Below, one piece after another: positions 36,531-46,319 of a stretch of 64,000 nucleotides of DNA. The stretch lies in NCBI GenBank assembly GCA_948567375.1, contig OX419758.1, forward strand, positions 34,601,001 to 34,665,000, in the 5' to 3' direction. Source of the DNA: Lunularia cruciata. Taxonomy: Eukaryota; Streptophyta; Marchantiopsida; Lunulariales; Lunulariaceae. Position 1 is the stretch's first letter. Every line of letters starts with the position of its first letter. The notes beneath the pieces were generated by a model that worked only from the letters and a program-made list of their open reading frames with translations, had not been told where the DNA came from and searched no databases. A program made the translations under genes and the position numbers.

Positions 36531-37756
36531 GACATTTTGGAGTAAAGTGTACATATAGCTTACTCCAGAGTCATTATTGGTCGCGCGGTATGCAGACCGA
36601 GGTACAGCAGTTTGTTGCCAGATGTATGGTTTGTGACCGAGTTAGAGCATCATTCAATGCTCCTACGCCACAGTTACATCCATTACCTATCATGGGATTG
36701 GGTTACCGTTGGAGTTTGGACTTCACCGGACCTTTACCACTGACTATGAGACATCATCGGTATGTTTTGGTGATGGTGGAGCACTTCTCCAAGTGGATTG
36801 AGTTGGTGGCACTTCCTGACAAGTTTAGTGAAGGGACAGCTTACTCGTTCTTGGATCGAGTTCTTAGTCATTTTGGTGCACCAGCTGAGGTTTTGACTGA
36901 TTAGGGTACAGAGTTCTTGGGGGAGTTTCAGGTCTTGTGTGACAAGGCTTTGATTGATCATCATACTACATCCCGAGATCACCCTGAGGCAGATGGCTTA
37001 GCAAAGAGAGTGGTTCAGACGGTGAAGAGAGGATTGCAAAAGTATGGTTTGCAGAGAGGCCACTTGGGAGATTGGGATCTCCAATTACCTTGGTTGGCCA
37101 TGGGCTATCGGTTCAGCCGGCAAGCCTCCTTAGCATCCTTCTCTCCATACTTTCTACTCTATGGACGAGATCCAGATTTACCTGCAGCCATTTGTCAAGA
37201 TGCTACTGTAGTTTTGGACTTGGATGACCCCGATGTATGGATGAGCGCATGTTCTCAGCGGGCAGAGATCTTTTGGAGAGTGATGCCGATGGCTTTTGAG
37301 AACTTGGCGATTGCTCAACATAGAGATACTTTACGTTATGCTACCATTTGAGGAGGAGGTTATAGACCCTCGATCCGTCGATTTCATCCAGGCGACTATG
37401 TATATCTACAGCAGACAGCACCGACAACACTTGATGTTTCTACAGGCCGCACTATCTTGAGAGTGCGCGAGGTTTTGCCATTTGGAGTCCTTGTGTTAGA
37501 AGGACGTGATGGTCTTGTTTGGAAGGATCATGTGAGCAATTGTGCGCCATGCCACCTTCCAAACATTGATGGTACTATGGACCCAAGCTTGGCACTTGTA
37601 CGTGCAGGCTTGAGGTGTATGTTATGTGGCTCTTTTGGTGGAGCTGCTACTATGTTAGTGTGTGATAGCTGTTCGAGAGGATGGCATATGGCATGTATGA
37701 CTCCTCCCCTCACGGTGGTTCCTCAGGGATAGTGGTTATGTCCTAGATGTACTTGA
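36503..37756 (+). pseudogene. B1 integrase with C-terminal PHD finger
   Basis: The single frame has TAG at 36902, TGA at 37349 and TAG at 37730. The zinc domain is HAHEELGHFG...CMVCDR. The DDE core has LDFTGP and VLTD, but the expected catalytic Glu in LAERVVQT is Lys (AAG at 37004-37006); B2 keeps Glu. The C-terminal barrel region (FHPGDYVYLQQ, VREVLP) is followed by NCAPCHLPN. A PHD finger then spans 37616-37750: CMLC, CDSC, HMAC and CPRC in C4HC3 order. The TAG at 37730 falls just before its conserved Trp. PHD fingers commonly read histone H3 tails. Here the domain stands where chromoviruses carry a chromodomain, suggesting a targeting role (inference). Confidence 0.85.
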
Positions 37757-37910
37757 CCTATAGCTAGTTCATTCTTTATATGGTATAGATTGCAGATAGG
37801 CGACTAACGATGGGGCTCCATAGCACCCGGCCTCCTGATCTTTGCCCATTAAAGGGTATACCATATACTTAGAGTAGATGGCTATCTGGAGTTAGAGGGA
37901 CCTAACCGCC

Positions 37911-37926
37911 AGCTAGGGGGGGCGAT
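37911..37926 (+). other. B1 polypurine tract
   Basis: AGCTAGGGGGGGCGAT lies directly before the LTR start TGTGGCAC and is shared with B2. Confidence 0.8.
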
Positions 37927-38588
37927 TGTGGCACTTTAGAGTCTATGTATGACTTATGTGTGAGTTGTGCTTTTATAGTGTATGATGTTGACAGCGATGT
38001 ATGTTGTGTAGCGATGTATATACGCACGACAGCTGTCATGCCATTTGTAGTTCCGCATCTAGATGCTCGGACACTGGAGTTCCAGTGATGGTAGTTAGAG
38101 TTATTCTAGCAGTTTCTCAGGGACTACTTTCCAACGGTTAGATTTTGTGTTTGGGGTACTGACTTCACGGTGGGGCCCACCGTCACTTTGCACCGTTTGC
38201 ACCGTTGAGTGTGCCGTCAGCGGGACCGTTAGGGTTTCAGGGCTAGCTCAAGTCCAGGGGGTATAGTTTCGAAGTGAGCTCCAGAGAGCTCACTTCTCTA
38301 ATGTTGAGCCTTCGAGTTCCTGGCTATGGTGGACAGAGGCCGGCGAGCGTCACCTGGATTCTCTATGCTTGAGTGGGTGTGGCTTGATTGTAATCTGTGC
38401 CTAGTTGTTGGCAGTTTATAGAGTGACAGATCAAGTACTGATCTGAGTTGAGGTGAGTTGAGAATGTTAAGTAATCTGATTATTGTGGCACTTTAGAGTC
38501 TATGTATGACTTATGTGTGAGTTGTGCTTTTATAGTGTATGATGTTGACAGCGATGTATGTTGTGTAGCAATGTATATATGCACGACA
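37927..38588 (+). repeat. B1 3' LTR (662 bp) bounded by 105 bp direct repeats
   Basis: It begins TGTGGCAC and ends GCACGACA. The first 105 bp (37927-38031) and last 105 bp (38484-38588) are near-identical and each is TG...CA. The 452 bp between them is unique. The layout is the same in B2. No clear TATA box was found. Confidence 0.85.
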
Positions 38589-39471
38589 AACTGATGGACA
38601 AACCGAATGTGCAAACCATACATTGGAGGATATGTTGCGTGCCTTTGTCAATGTCCACCATACCAATTGGGATGAATGTCTTGCCGTTGCCGAATTTGCC
38701 TACAACAATTCCAAACAGGCAAGCACAAGATTCTCTCCTTTCTTTCTCAATTTTGACCAAGATCCGCTTGTTCCAAATTCTCTTCTTGCTTCCCCTCTAT
38801 CTCAGGTTCCTCATACTTCTACATTCTTGACCACTATATCCCAATCTCTCCAACAAGCCAAGTCTCACCTCCTTGTTGCTCAAAATCACCAAAAACAATA
38901 TGCATACCACCATCGTCAAGATCTCACCTTTGAAGTCGGTGATAAAGTCATGCTATCCTCTAGTAACCTCCCTCTCCTACTTGATACCCATGTTTCTAAA
39001 CTTGCCCCTAATTGAATAGGACCCTTTGATATCACCCAAATTGTCTCTCCTGTTGCGTATCGTCTTGCCTTGCCTCATCACATGTGTATCCATCCTGTCT
39101 TTCATGTTTCCAAGTTGAAACCCTTTGTTCCAAACCCCTCTTCCTTTTCCTCTTGAGTCCAACCTCCCCCTCTTCCTATCCCTATCAATGATCATGAGGA
39201 GTATGAAGTTGATTATATCCTTGCGCGTCACCACATTCAACAAGGCCGTCACCAACATACGGAGTACAAGGTCCTTTGGAAAGGGTATCCCCTTCATGAT
39301 GCCACCTGGGAACCTCTTTCTCACCTCCACAATGCACAAACGGCCATCCAGGAATTCGAAGCTTCACTGGCGACAAGGACGTCACCAACTAGCAGCGGGG
39401 AAATATGTAACAATATGGAGTTTAGCGACAAAGTTAGTCAGGCTCACGAAGTAGCACATAAGACAAATTAG
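38589..39471 (+). pseudogene. Family C chromovirus integrase C-terminus and chromodomain
   Basis: One frame starts mid-integrase at the TDGQTE block (38590), just after the DDE core, because B1 sits there. It continues with NWDECLAVAEFAYN, the GDKVML barrel motif and [11 protein letters not shown] chromodomain follows at about 39196-39350 (EYEVDYIL...EYKVLWKGYP...TWEP). It ends at TAG 39469, inside the LTR, as is usual for chromoviruses where the coding region overlaps the polypurine tract. In-frame TGA codons occur near 39013 and in the SSFSS segment near 39154, so it is inactive. Chromodomains of this class steer integration toward marked chromatin. Confidence 0.87.
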
Positions 39472-39478
39472 CCTAGAA

Positions 39479-39705
39479 TATTCCGGAAGTATCTATGAAG
39501 CTTCTTGGGAAGCTTCCCGGTTAGCTTAGCTTGCACCTTAAGTAAGTAGCTTCTAGAAGGAAGCTTCTAGAAGCTTCCAACTAGCTTAGCTTGCACGCCA
39601 AGTAGGCGGCTTCTAGAAGGAAGCTTCTTGAGAAGCTTCCTAGTTAACTTGGCTTGCACTCTAAGAAAGTGGCTTGAGGAAGCTTCTTGAGAAGCTTCTC
39701 AAGGG
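39479..39705 (+). promoter_or_regulatory. Heat-shock-element-like GAAnnTTC array in the family C LTR
   Basis: Repeat units at about 39523-39582, 39583-39645 and 39646-39705 each carry alternating GAA and TTC at 5 bp spacing. An example is the run TTCTAGAAGGAAGCTTCTAG at 39551-39570, continued by AAGCTTC. A lone aTTCcgGAAg occurs at about 39479. The array lies just upstream of the TATA box. This matches the plant HSF consensus; responsiveness to heat is inferred. Confidence 0.6.
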
Positions 39706-39719
39706 CCTTGTATGCTACC

Positions 39720-39727
39720 TATAAATA
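39720..39727 (+). promoter_or_regulatory. TATA box of the family C LTR
   Basis: CCTATAAATACC is a near-consensus plant TATA box. Transcription would begin about 30 bp downstream. Confidence 0.75.
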
Positions 39728-39831
39728 CCAAAGTCAAAGCTCATGCTAGGCATTCGGAGTTTTCCCTCATTCAAGTGTCCCAATGTGAGTTTCCATTCTC
39801 CTATTTCTCTCCTTGGTTTCGGTCTTTTACA

Positions 39832-40260
39832 CCATTGCTTAGAGGAGATCAGATTCGGGTGTTGAGGCTTCCACCTCATATGCTGGTGACAGAGATGCTT
39901 TGGACTTCATGTGAGGAGCAGCACAGGTGGATGCATATGCAACAATGACGAGGAGTGCAATATGTGCTCCAAAGCCTAGAGGAGCATCAGTGGAGTTGGA
40001 CCAACAAAGAGGAGAATTTGGGAGACAGGTCAAACTTCCCTAGTCTTTCATGCTATCTAAGGCATTGTAAACGATATCCATGGTTCCTAGATGTCTTAGT
40101 GCAGGCGTGGTAGGTGATGATGGAGTGCATGATGGACTACCTACAAGTCAACCACCTACTACTACATAGACTGAGTCTAGCATGATGTTAGAGGCAGCTG
40201 AGCTGATTATGTGTCGTCCTTTGTTTTTGGCCAATGACATGTTTACATTGGGAGCTCACC
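39832..40260 (+). pseudogene. Family B gag/protease-junction fragment
   Basis: It matches B1 from about 31938 to 32361 on the same strand, covering the Ala/Ser-rich end of gag and the segment after the gag stop. It has a stop (TAA 40068-40070) at the same codon as the B1 TAG at 32173, plus further stops. It is bounded on the left by the family C LTR and on the right by the D1 LTR, so both inserted into this older B copy or it was cut by them. Confidence 0.82.
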
Positions 40261-40952
40261 TATAACACCCATTTGCACATGTGTGTGGTATTGTGATAGT
40301 TAGCTTGGTATTACCAGTACTTAAGAGATATTATTTAAATAGAGATAAAGTATGGTTCTATATTAGTCATGGTTAGCTAAAGTTAGTCATAGCTAAGATA
40401 GAGTGGACCTTACTTTAGAGGAAGTAGAAAAGATGAGCATCACTATTTTGGATTTTAGTGTGTTGACTTGGTATTATTCCTAGGTGTTTGGTTTTGAGGA
40501 AAGAGTTGAGAACTCTTGGGCCCGCAAGCCCTTTTGTTTTGGATTCTTGTTTAGTCCAAGGATAGCCCATGTGAAGGAATCCTTGACTTAGTGGTTGTAT
40601 CAAGATAAGACCACATGCTTAGGAGAATATGCCCATGTGAATGGATATTCCTTTCTACTTTTTGACTTTACTTGACTTTTAGTCTAGTAACTTGAGTTAC
40701 TACGGTAATTAGTAACTTTGGTACGTAACTATTTCACAAGTATATAAACAAGGGGTGAGGAGGTACTTATCATCCTTTCATTTGCAACTATCTCTCTCTC
40801 ATTGAGTTCTCTAGTGAGTAATGTCTTGAGTCTTGGAGTGTTAGCCTTGGAGGAGTATCATGGAGTTGGGGTTCCTTGCCTTCTTAGTCCATGGTGTGAT
40901 ACCATAATAGCCATCAAAGGTTCATCCTGAGTGAGAGATAGGCCGGCTCACA
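40261..40952 (+). repeat. D1 5' LTR (692 bp)
   Basis: It runs from TATAACACCC (TGTAACACCC in D2) to CTCACA and is followed by a primer site. It is nearly identical in layout to the D2 LTR. The TATA box TATATAAA is at 40741-40748. Confidence 0.87.
40741..40748 (+). promoter_or_regulatory. TATA box of the D1 LTR
   Basis: TATATAAAC sits about 480 bp into the LTR. In D2 the same place reads TATGTAAAC, a weakened box. Confidence 0.65.
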
Positions 40953-40956
40953 TTTT

Positions 40957-40974
40957 TGGTTCCGTTGTCGGGAC
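40957..40974 (+). other. D1 primer binding site
   Basis: TGGTTCCGTTGTCGGGAC begins four bases after the LTR. It looks like a variant of the plant TGGCGCCGTTGCCGGGG tRNA-Asp site. Confidence 0.65.
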
Positions 40975-41629
40975 CTCTCAAGAAGGCAAGATAATGTTTT
41001 GCGTTCAATTTTATGTTAGGCAGAAGGAGGCTATGAGAGCTCACTTGGAGAGAACATTAGGAGAGGAGAGAGCTGAACTTATGTTAGAGAACCAAGATCC
41101 ATTTGTATACCCTGTAGTTCATTATGATGTCTTTGAGTTGATTATGTACATCTTGTACACATGAGAGGAATTCAAGAGATTGTGTGAGGTGGATTGCAGA
41201 TTTTGGGGATTAAGGTGATTTTGGGCAAAATCTCAAGTTTGAGATCTGGACTTGAAATTTCTACACATGATAGCTTGGGTTATCCTTCAGTTAGCACACT
41301 TAAAATTATTGTGAGAGTTACTATGCACACTAGGCTAGAATTTTTTTTAAATGATAGGGTAAAGTGCTCTCGCAATTGCATGCTCTTTGGAAAATTGTAC
41401 AAAGTCTGCCATTTCTTCAAATTTTCAGTGAATTGTCCTAAAAATTTCCAAGAAAATTCAGTGCATTGTATCCTACCTGCTGCTACAAAAATTAGAGAGA
41501 GATAGATCTTGCACAAGGAGTTATGAGTTTTTGAAGTGAGGGGGGTGGTTTTCAGACCAAATCTGAAATATGTGTGCTTAATAGAAAGGTGTCTAGGCCA
41601 AATGGCTCAATGAAAAGATCTGAAATTTT

Positions 41630-42265
41630 TTAGGGAGAGACGCCCTGGAGTTGTGATCAAGTGTGAAAAATGTCAAAGGACTGACACATACTGGTGCAGA
41701 GATTTGAATGACATTGTAAGGAAGGGTCAATTCTGTAGAGTGGAGATCTCATGCATGAGCGGTTTGAGATCAACAAAAAAACATGTTTGAGTGTTTAGAT
41801 TCATCTTGAGCACATGGAGTGTCATCAAGAGTGGAAATTGAGATTATGCAAGGTTCCTCAAGGGTTTGAGGTGATTGTAGGGGTGGATTTGAGGAAAAGA
41901 GAGTTTACAATAGAATTTGAAGAGAGTACACCACTTGGAGGAAAGAGTGAGTCTAAGTAATTTTATATGGAGAAAAGGGACATAAGGCAAGTTCATGTCC
42001 ATTGACCTTTGAGAGCAAGAGATTGAGGGAAAGGAGAGGCTTACTTGACTTGGGTTTGCATGTTGGACCTTCTTCACCAAGATTGGGAGGGAGAAGATCT
42101 AAGACCAAGGAGTTGTGTGAGGTTTGTGGAGTGGAAGGACTTCCAAAAGGACATGAGTGTAGTGGAGTAAAATCACTTTTGGAGACTTTGGTGAAGGATC
42201 TTGGAGAGAGTCTTAGTACAGCTACAAAAATACTACCATCTTCATCAGCTAGTTCTCAACATTAG
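41630..42265 (+). pseudogene. D1 pre-gag ORF, decayed, Cys-rich
   Basis: Between leader and gag, fragments shared with D2 include a CEKCQRTDTYWC segment (about 41665), an LRKREFTIEFEES segment (about 41890) and a final frame 42002-42265 with CEVCGVEGLPKGHEC. The spacing suggests two metal-binding knuckles. Frameshifts and stops interrupt it. An extra ORF ahead of gag is known in some Tat-type elements; its role is unclear and I do not recognise this one. Confidence 0.5.
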
Positions 42266-42499
42266 TGATGGAGATAATCTTTCAACTTATGGATAAACTA
42301 TCCATGAGGGTTTGATTAATATGCATTCTAGGATTTGATGTTGCTATAGAAATCTTGGAGCAACCTGAACCTTTTGTGTTCTCTAAGGTGGATAACTCTC
42401 AAATGGTGTTAGTCATGTATATACTCTATTAGTTATAAAGTGAGAGAAAAAAACAGAGAAAAAAAAATTGAGAGAAGAGAAAGATAGTGAGAGGTTAAG

Positions 42500-44357
42500 A
42501 TGGGGAAACTTCCGGTTTTCTTTGGCAAGGATGGAGAAGATGTGGAGGCCTTTGTGAGAGACTTCAAGAGAGCTTGCATAGGAAACAATGAGAGGAGGAA
42601 GAATGAGTGGGCCTCACTATTACCAGATTTCTTTGAGGACGCAACACTTACATGGTATGAGTCAGAATACCGAAAGAGAGAGAGGAGAGATGGGGAAGAG
42701 GAGTCTTGGGAAACTTTGACTTCAGCACTTGTTGAGAACTTTCTTCCCAATGAGAGTTATGAGAGATTGATGAGTGAGGTTACATTTCTCAAGCAAGGAG
42801 ATGGAGAGAAAGTGAGAGTCTATGTGGAAAGAGTGGAAAAGTTAGAGTCCAAATTTTGCATAGTGTTGAGGAAGGGTGGGGATGATGTGGAGACTACAAT
42901 GATTGGCATAGGGGCCATGCTCACCAAGAATTTTGTGGGAGGGTTGAGACAACAAATTAGAAACAAGGTGAGATATGAGAAACCTTCTTCCAAGGTTGAA
43001 GCTATCGAGATCACAATTTGTATGGAGGAGAGTTTGGAAGGGGATGAGAGTGATTTGGTGGTGAAGGAGGTTGTGCATCCTCCTCAAGGCTACAAGTATG
43101 GTGGAACTTCTGATACTTTGGTGACAAGGGTTGCACTACAAGTAGTAGTTGCTCCAATTCTTGCAACTCCATCAAAGGATCCACTTCAAACCATCATAGA
43201 ACAACTTACGGATCTCAAGATCAATGTGGTGCAACTATGGGAGAGGTGAGGGAGGTGGATCAGAATGTAGGAAGAGGGCCTAGGAGCTATGGAAACTATC
43301 CATATAGAGGAGGCCAACCAGCCAACAATTTCAATGATAGAAATTGTTTTGGTTGTGGAGGAAGAGGCCATATCCAAAGGAATTGCCCAAATTCTACTTA
43401 CCATGGAAGAAGGGGTTATGAGGGAGCCAATAGAGGGAAACAGGGTGGTAGTGAAACCCAAGTGGCTCCTAATCCAAATAAAGGTAAGGAGATAGCATCT
43501 ATAGATGTGGTGGAGAGCAAGTATGAGAAAGGAGAGTGCTCAACTCCAAGAGTCTTAATTTGGAGCTTTTGGTACAAGAGAAGAAGAGAGCTTGTTTTGC
43601 AAAGGATGTTCACTCTTCTCAAGGATTTACTCCAAGCAAGGATACTCCTATGTCTACTAGGAGCACTCGCACCTCAACACCATCAACAACAAAAACTCCA
43701 AGGAAGAAGTTGAGGATGGAGGATTTCTTGATTTCAAAGCAACAATGGAACTACAATGTGTTGGAGGATGTTGGTGGATGTTGGTAGTCACAAGGCTAAC
43801 ATCATAGTGGGACAATTGATTGCTTTGAACCCTACCTTGAGAAAGGAGCTTAGAGGTGGTTTGAGTTCTATAAGGAGCAAGAGGAAGAAGAAGGCAAAAG
43901 CTCATGTATCAATGGGGGTGGTGGATGCCAAGCCAACACCATGGGAGGCTTGTGAATATGCCTCCAAGATTGATGTGAGAGTGAATGGTCACAACATCAA
44001 GGATGCATTGGTTGATGGAGGATAAGCAGTGAAATGCCATGTCAAAAAGGTTGATGAAGAAGTTGGGTATGATACCCTCAAGACCTTCAACATTTGTGGT
44101 GAGCATGGCAAACAAGCAACAAGTTCGACTAGTATGGGTGATGGATAAAGTGGTAGTTTCAATTATGGGAGTTCAAAATCTCATGACTTTCCAAGTCTTG
44201 AAGGATTCAAGCTATGACTTACTTCTTGGGAGGCCATGGTTGAGAGCAGCACGCACAACTGATCGATAGCACAAAGGGTACTTGAGGATTGGGCCATCAA
44301 ACCATAGGGTCACAGTTCCTGTGACTAGGTTCACAATTCCTGTGACTAGTTCTAGTT
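42500..44357 (+). pseudogene. D1 gag-protease, decayed
   Basis: ATG 42500 (context aagatgggg) starts MGKLPVFFGKDGEDVEAFV, identical to D2. The gag core is open to the TGA at 43247. After a frame change a CCHC knuckle follows (CFGCGGRGHIQRNC, about 43345-43386). The remaining pieces run to the protease VDGG site near 44010, where D1 has a stop and frameshift. RPWL-type sequence ends near 44270. D1 is more decayed than D2 in this part. The product would form element particles. Confidence 0.82.
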
Positions 44358-44993
44358 GATAGGTTCTCCTGCAAACATCTTATAGAAGAACACCGCTTGG
44401 TGTTTCATAACATAAGTCGTTCTCTTCGGCTTTAGGATTGCCATGAGAGCACTCACGATCCCTCTCTTCAGTGGATCTTTGAAACTCTCGACCTTATACC
44501 CATTCTTTGACCTCTTTGAAGAGAAGGTATCCCTCACTTCTTGGGTTTCTTCGGCTACCTCTCCCTTCCCTAAGAACGTGGCACCCTGCTCCGTGCCTGC
44601 CTCTCTTCCGAGTACCAATCTCCAATCCAACTTTGTCCAGCAAGCAGGATTTCCTCTCTTCCCCTCTTCCTCGGGGCCATCGTGACACTTACTCTTGATT
44701 CTCTTAGTCATGAACCCAAGAAAACTCACATTCCAGTTCCACGCCAAGAATGTGATCCAAAGTCGGCTCAAAACTTCAATTCTTGCGATCACATCTAACC
44801 TCCAAATTGCATGATTTCTCACTATGAATTTGGAGTTCTTCTTTCCTCCTCCCATCTTTCCTGCTTCCTCACTGTCTCTCGTGTTAACTCTCTTGAATTC
44901 TCCTCTACACACTAGCGCGTCTTCAACTCTACTTCCCTTCTCTCGATCTCTTGCAAGACAACTTCTCAACGGCAAAGGAAAATTGCTCAACAT
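44358..44993 (-). pseudogene. N-terminal part of the family A LTR coiled-coil ORF (A4)
   Basis: The frame is open from ATG 44993 for about 210 codons and is cut by the junction at 44358. It matches the A3 protein closely: SNFP and LARDREKG at the start, then MGGGKKNSKF, LWITFLAWNWN, the GATFLGKGE block, and KHQAVFF.KMFAGEPIN at the break. It shows the N-terminal 200 residues conserved as one frame in a second copy, which supports a real protein. The upstream TATA box at 45013-45020 is 20 bp before this ATG, so the internal MGGGKK methionine may be the true start. Confidence 0.75.
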
Positions 44994-45407
44994 TGCTTCG
45001 TTGTTAGCTTGATTTTTATAGAGTCGCGCCTTCTTTGTCTCTCTTCAATTTGAGTTTCTATCGAGTAATCACACCTCTTGCATGCGCATGTCATTGTCAA
45101 GTGTACTTCATGCGTATGACTGCCGGTTTTTGAACGGTCCCTTCTTGAATTTCTCACCCCAACGAAAAGTTGTTACATTGTCTTCACCTCGGGTTGAGCT
45201 CCCTCCGATACAAAGACTTCTTACTTTGGGTTGTATGCTGACAAGGCAAGCCTAAGTACTTTGCCTTATGTCCCAAAGCCACGTTACCTTGGGTTTCATC
45301 CCAAAGACTCTTTTCTTTGCCTTCTTCGGCCATACAAGCACAATCCGACTTCTCTATACACTTCTTCTTCTCCATTTCAAAAATAAACAAAAAATGCGGG
45401 TACCACA
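44358..45407 (-). mobile_element. Family A copy A4: 5' part of an LTR, truncated
   Basis: On the minus strand the copy begins at TGTGGTACCC (45407), the family A LTR start, and runs about 1.05 kb. It breaks at 44358 against D1. It sits in inverted family B gag (45408 onward), so the 45407/45408 end is a true insertion end with cactg as candidate target duplication. A TATAAAAA box is at 45013-45020. Confidence 0.82.
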
Positions 45408-46319
45408 CACTGCACCCCTACTAGGTGTAGATCCTCTGCCACCACCTCTACCACCTCGTCTTCCATGAACTAGAGCTCCTCTACTACCTACCATAGCAGC
45501 CCTACCACTCCGTAACTCCGAGTGTAGGTCAAAACACCGGTCACTAGTGTGACCAAATCTGTGGCAGTGCTCACACTGCCTCTATGCTAGCTGTGATGCA
45601 CTAGAGGTATCACGTCCGCTGCCCTGAGTACACTCTCTCCTATGGTGAGGTCCATCACAAGTCCAACAAGCAATACTACCACTCACTTGATGCTGCTGAC
45701 CCGTAAATGAAGGTTAGGGTCTAACTCTACTAGGCCCTCCAATTGCTCCATAGGATCTAGGCTGTCCACCCTGTCCTCAAAAACCAACAAGGCATGGTGC
45801 ACTCTGTTGCACTCTAGAAGAAGTCATAGCCGTGGATGAGGTCTCCCTACCAAATCCAGATGTCACCACCCTCTCCTCTACCATGTTGAGCTCAATACGC
45901 TCAGCCAAACCAAAGACCACTACCAAAGTAGGCGAAGTAGCCTGTAACAACATAGCATCACAAACTCTACGTCTCAACTCCTTGTCCAGTATCCCATACC
46001 AGAACTGGACTACTTGGGCCTCCATAACTCCTTGAGTGAAACTGATTAGTCGCCTCATGCGAGTGTATGCCTCACATAGGCTCTCTCCAGCCTTTTGTTG
46101 GAACTCTTGCAAGCTCCTCAGCTTGTCAGTCTGTATTCCCTGGTAGTTCTGCCTCAAACACAAGAAAAACTCCACCATAGGGTTAAACATGTGTACCACA
46201 CCACCTCTTGCAGCGGTACTTCCACTCATAGTAGCACTATCTCCAGCTAGTGCACCTCCACTAGCTCCACCAACACTACTCAAGCTAGAACTTGTAGGTA
46301 CAGCCCCATCCTCTTGGCC
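45408..46319 (-). pseudogene. Inverted family B gag fragment
   Basis: It matches B1 from about 30954 to 31870 in reverse orientation. The capsid-like part is open (46319 to 45777): PMVEFFLCLRQNYQG, RSLQEFQQKAGESL and FWYGILDKELRRRV. The zinc-knuckle part follows, with a stop just before the CEHC knuckle at the same codon as in B1 (31690). It is bounded by the A4 end on the left and the D2 LTR on the right. Confidence 0.85.

Larger units (their letters stand above)
30048..38588 (+). mobile_element. Family B copy B1: Ty3/gypsy with DNA methyltransferase and PHD finger
   Basis: Order: leader, gag with zinc knuckles, aspartic protease, C5-cytosine methyltransferase, RT, RNase H, integrase, PHD finger, polypurine tract, 662 bp LTR. 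The right end at 38588 abuts family C integrase in mid-domain, so B1 inserted there; aactg would be the target duplication. The left end is undefined. Frames are interrupted by eleven TAG stops, one TGA and at least two frameshifts, so this copy is inactive as read, though most domains are whole. Confidence 0.88.
39406..39831 (+). repeat. Family C 3' LTR (426 bp)
   Basis: It begins TGTAACAATA after the purine tract agcagcggggaaata and ends CTTTTACA. Family B gag sequence follows directly, so family C was inserted in an older B copy. The LTR contains three repeat units of about 60 bp, rich in GAAGCTTC, and a TATA box. Confidence 0.82.
40261..44357 (+). mobile_element. Family D copy D1, truncated after protease
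   Basis: LTR, leader, pre-gag ORF, gag and protease parallel D2. Similarity ends at 44357, where a piece of the family A LTR in opposite orientation begins. RT, integrase and the 3' LTR are missing, so the join reflects a deletion or recombination. Confidence 0.85.

Noticed and set aside
37927-38588. DIRS/Ngaro-type split direct repeats, or a TRIM nested at the end of family B
   Set aside because: Family B has a DDE integrase rather than a tyrosine recombinase. There is no primer site after the first 105 bp repeat and no purine tract before the second.
40931-41164. A 77-codon ORF, repeated at 46987-47220 in D2
   Set aside because: It straddles the LTR end and the primer binding site, so the frame is a by-product of the leader sequence. 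Conservation is explained by element homology.
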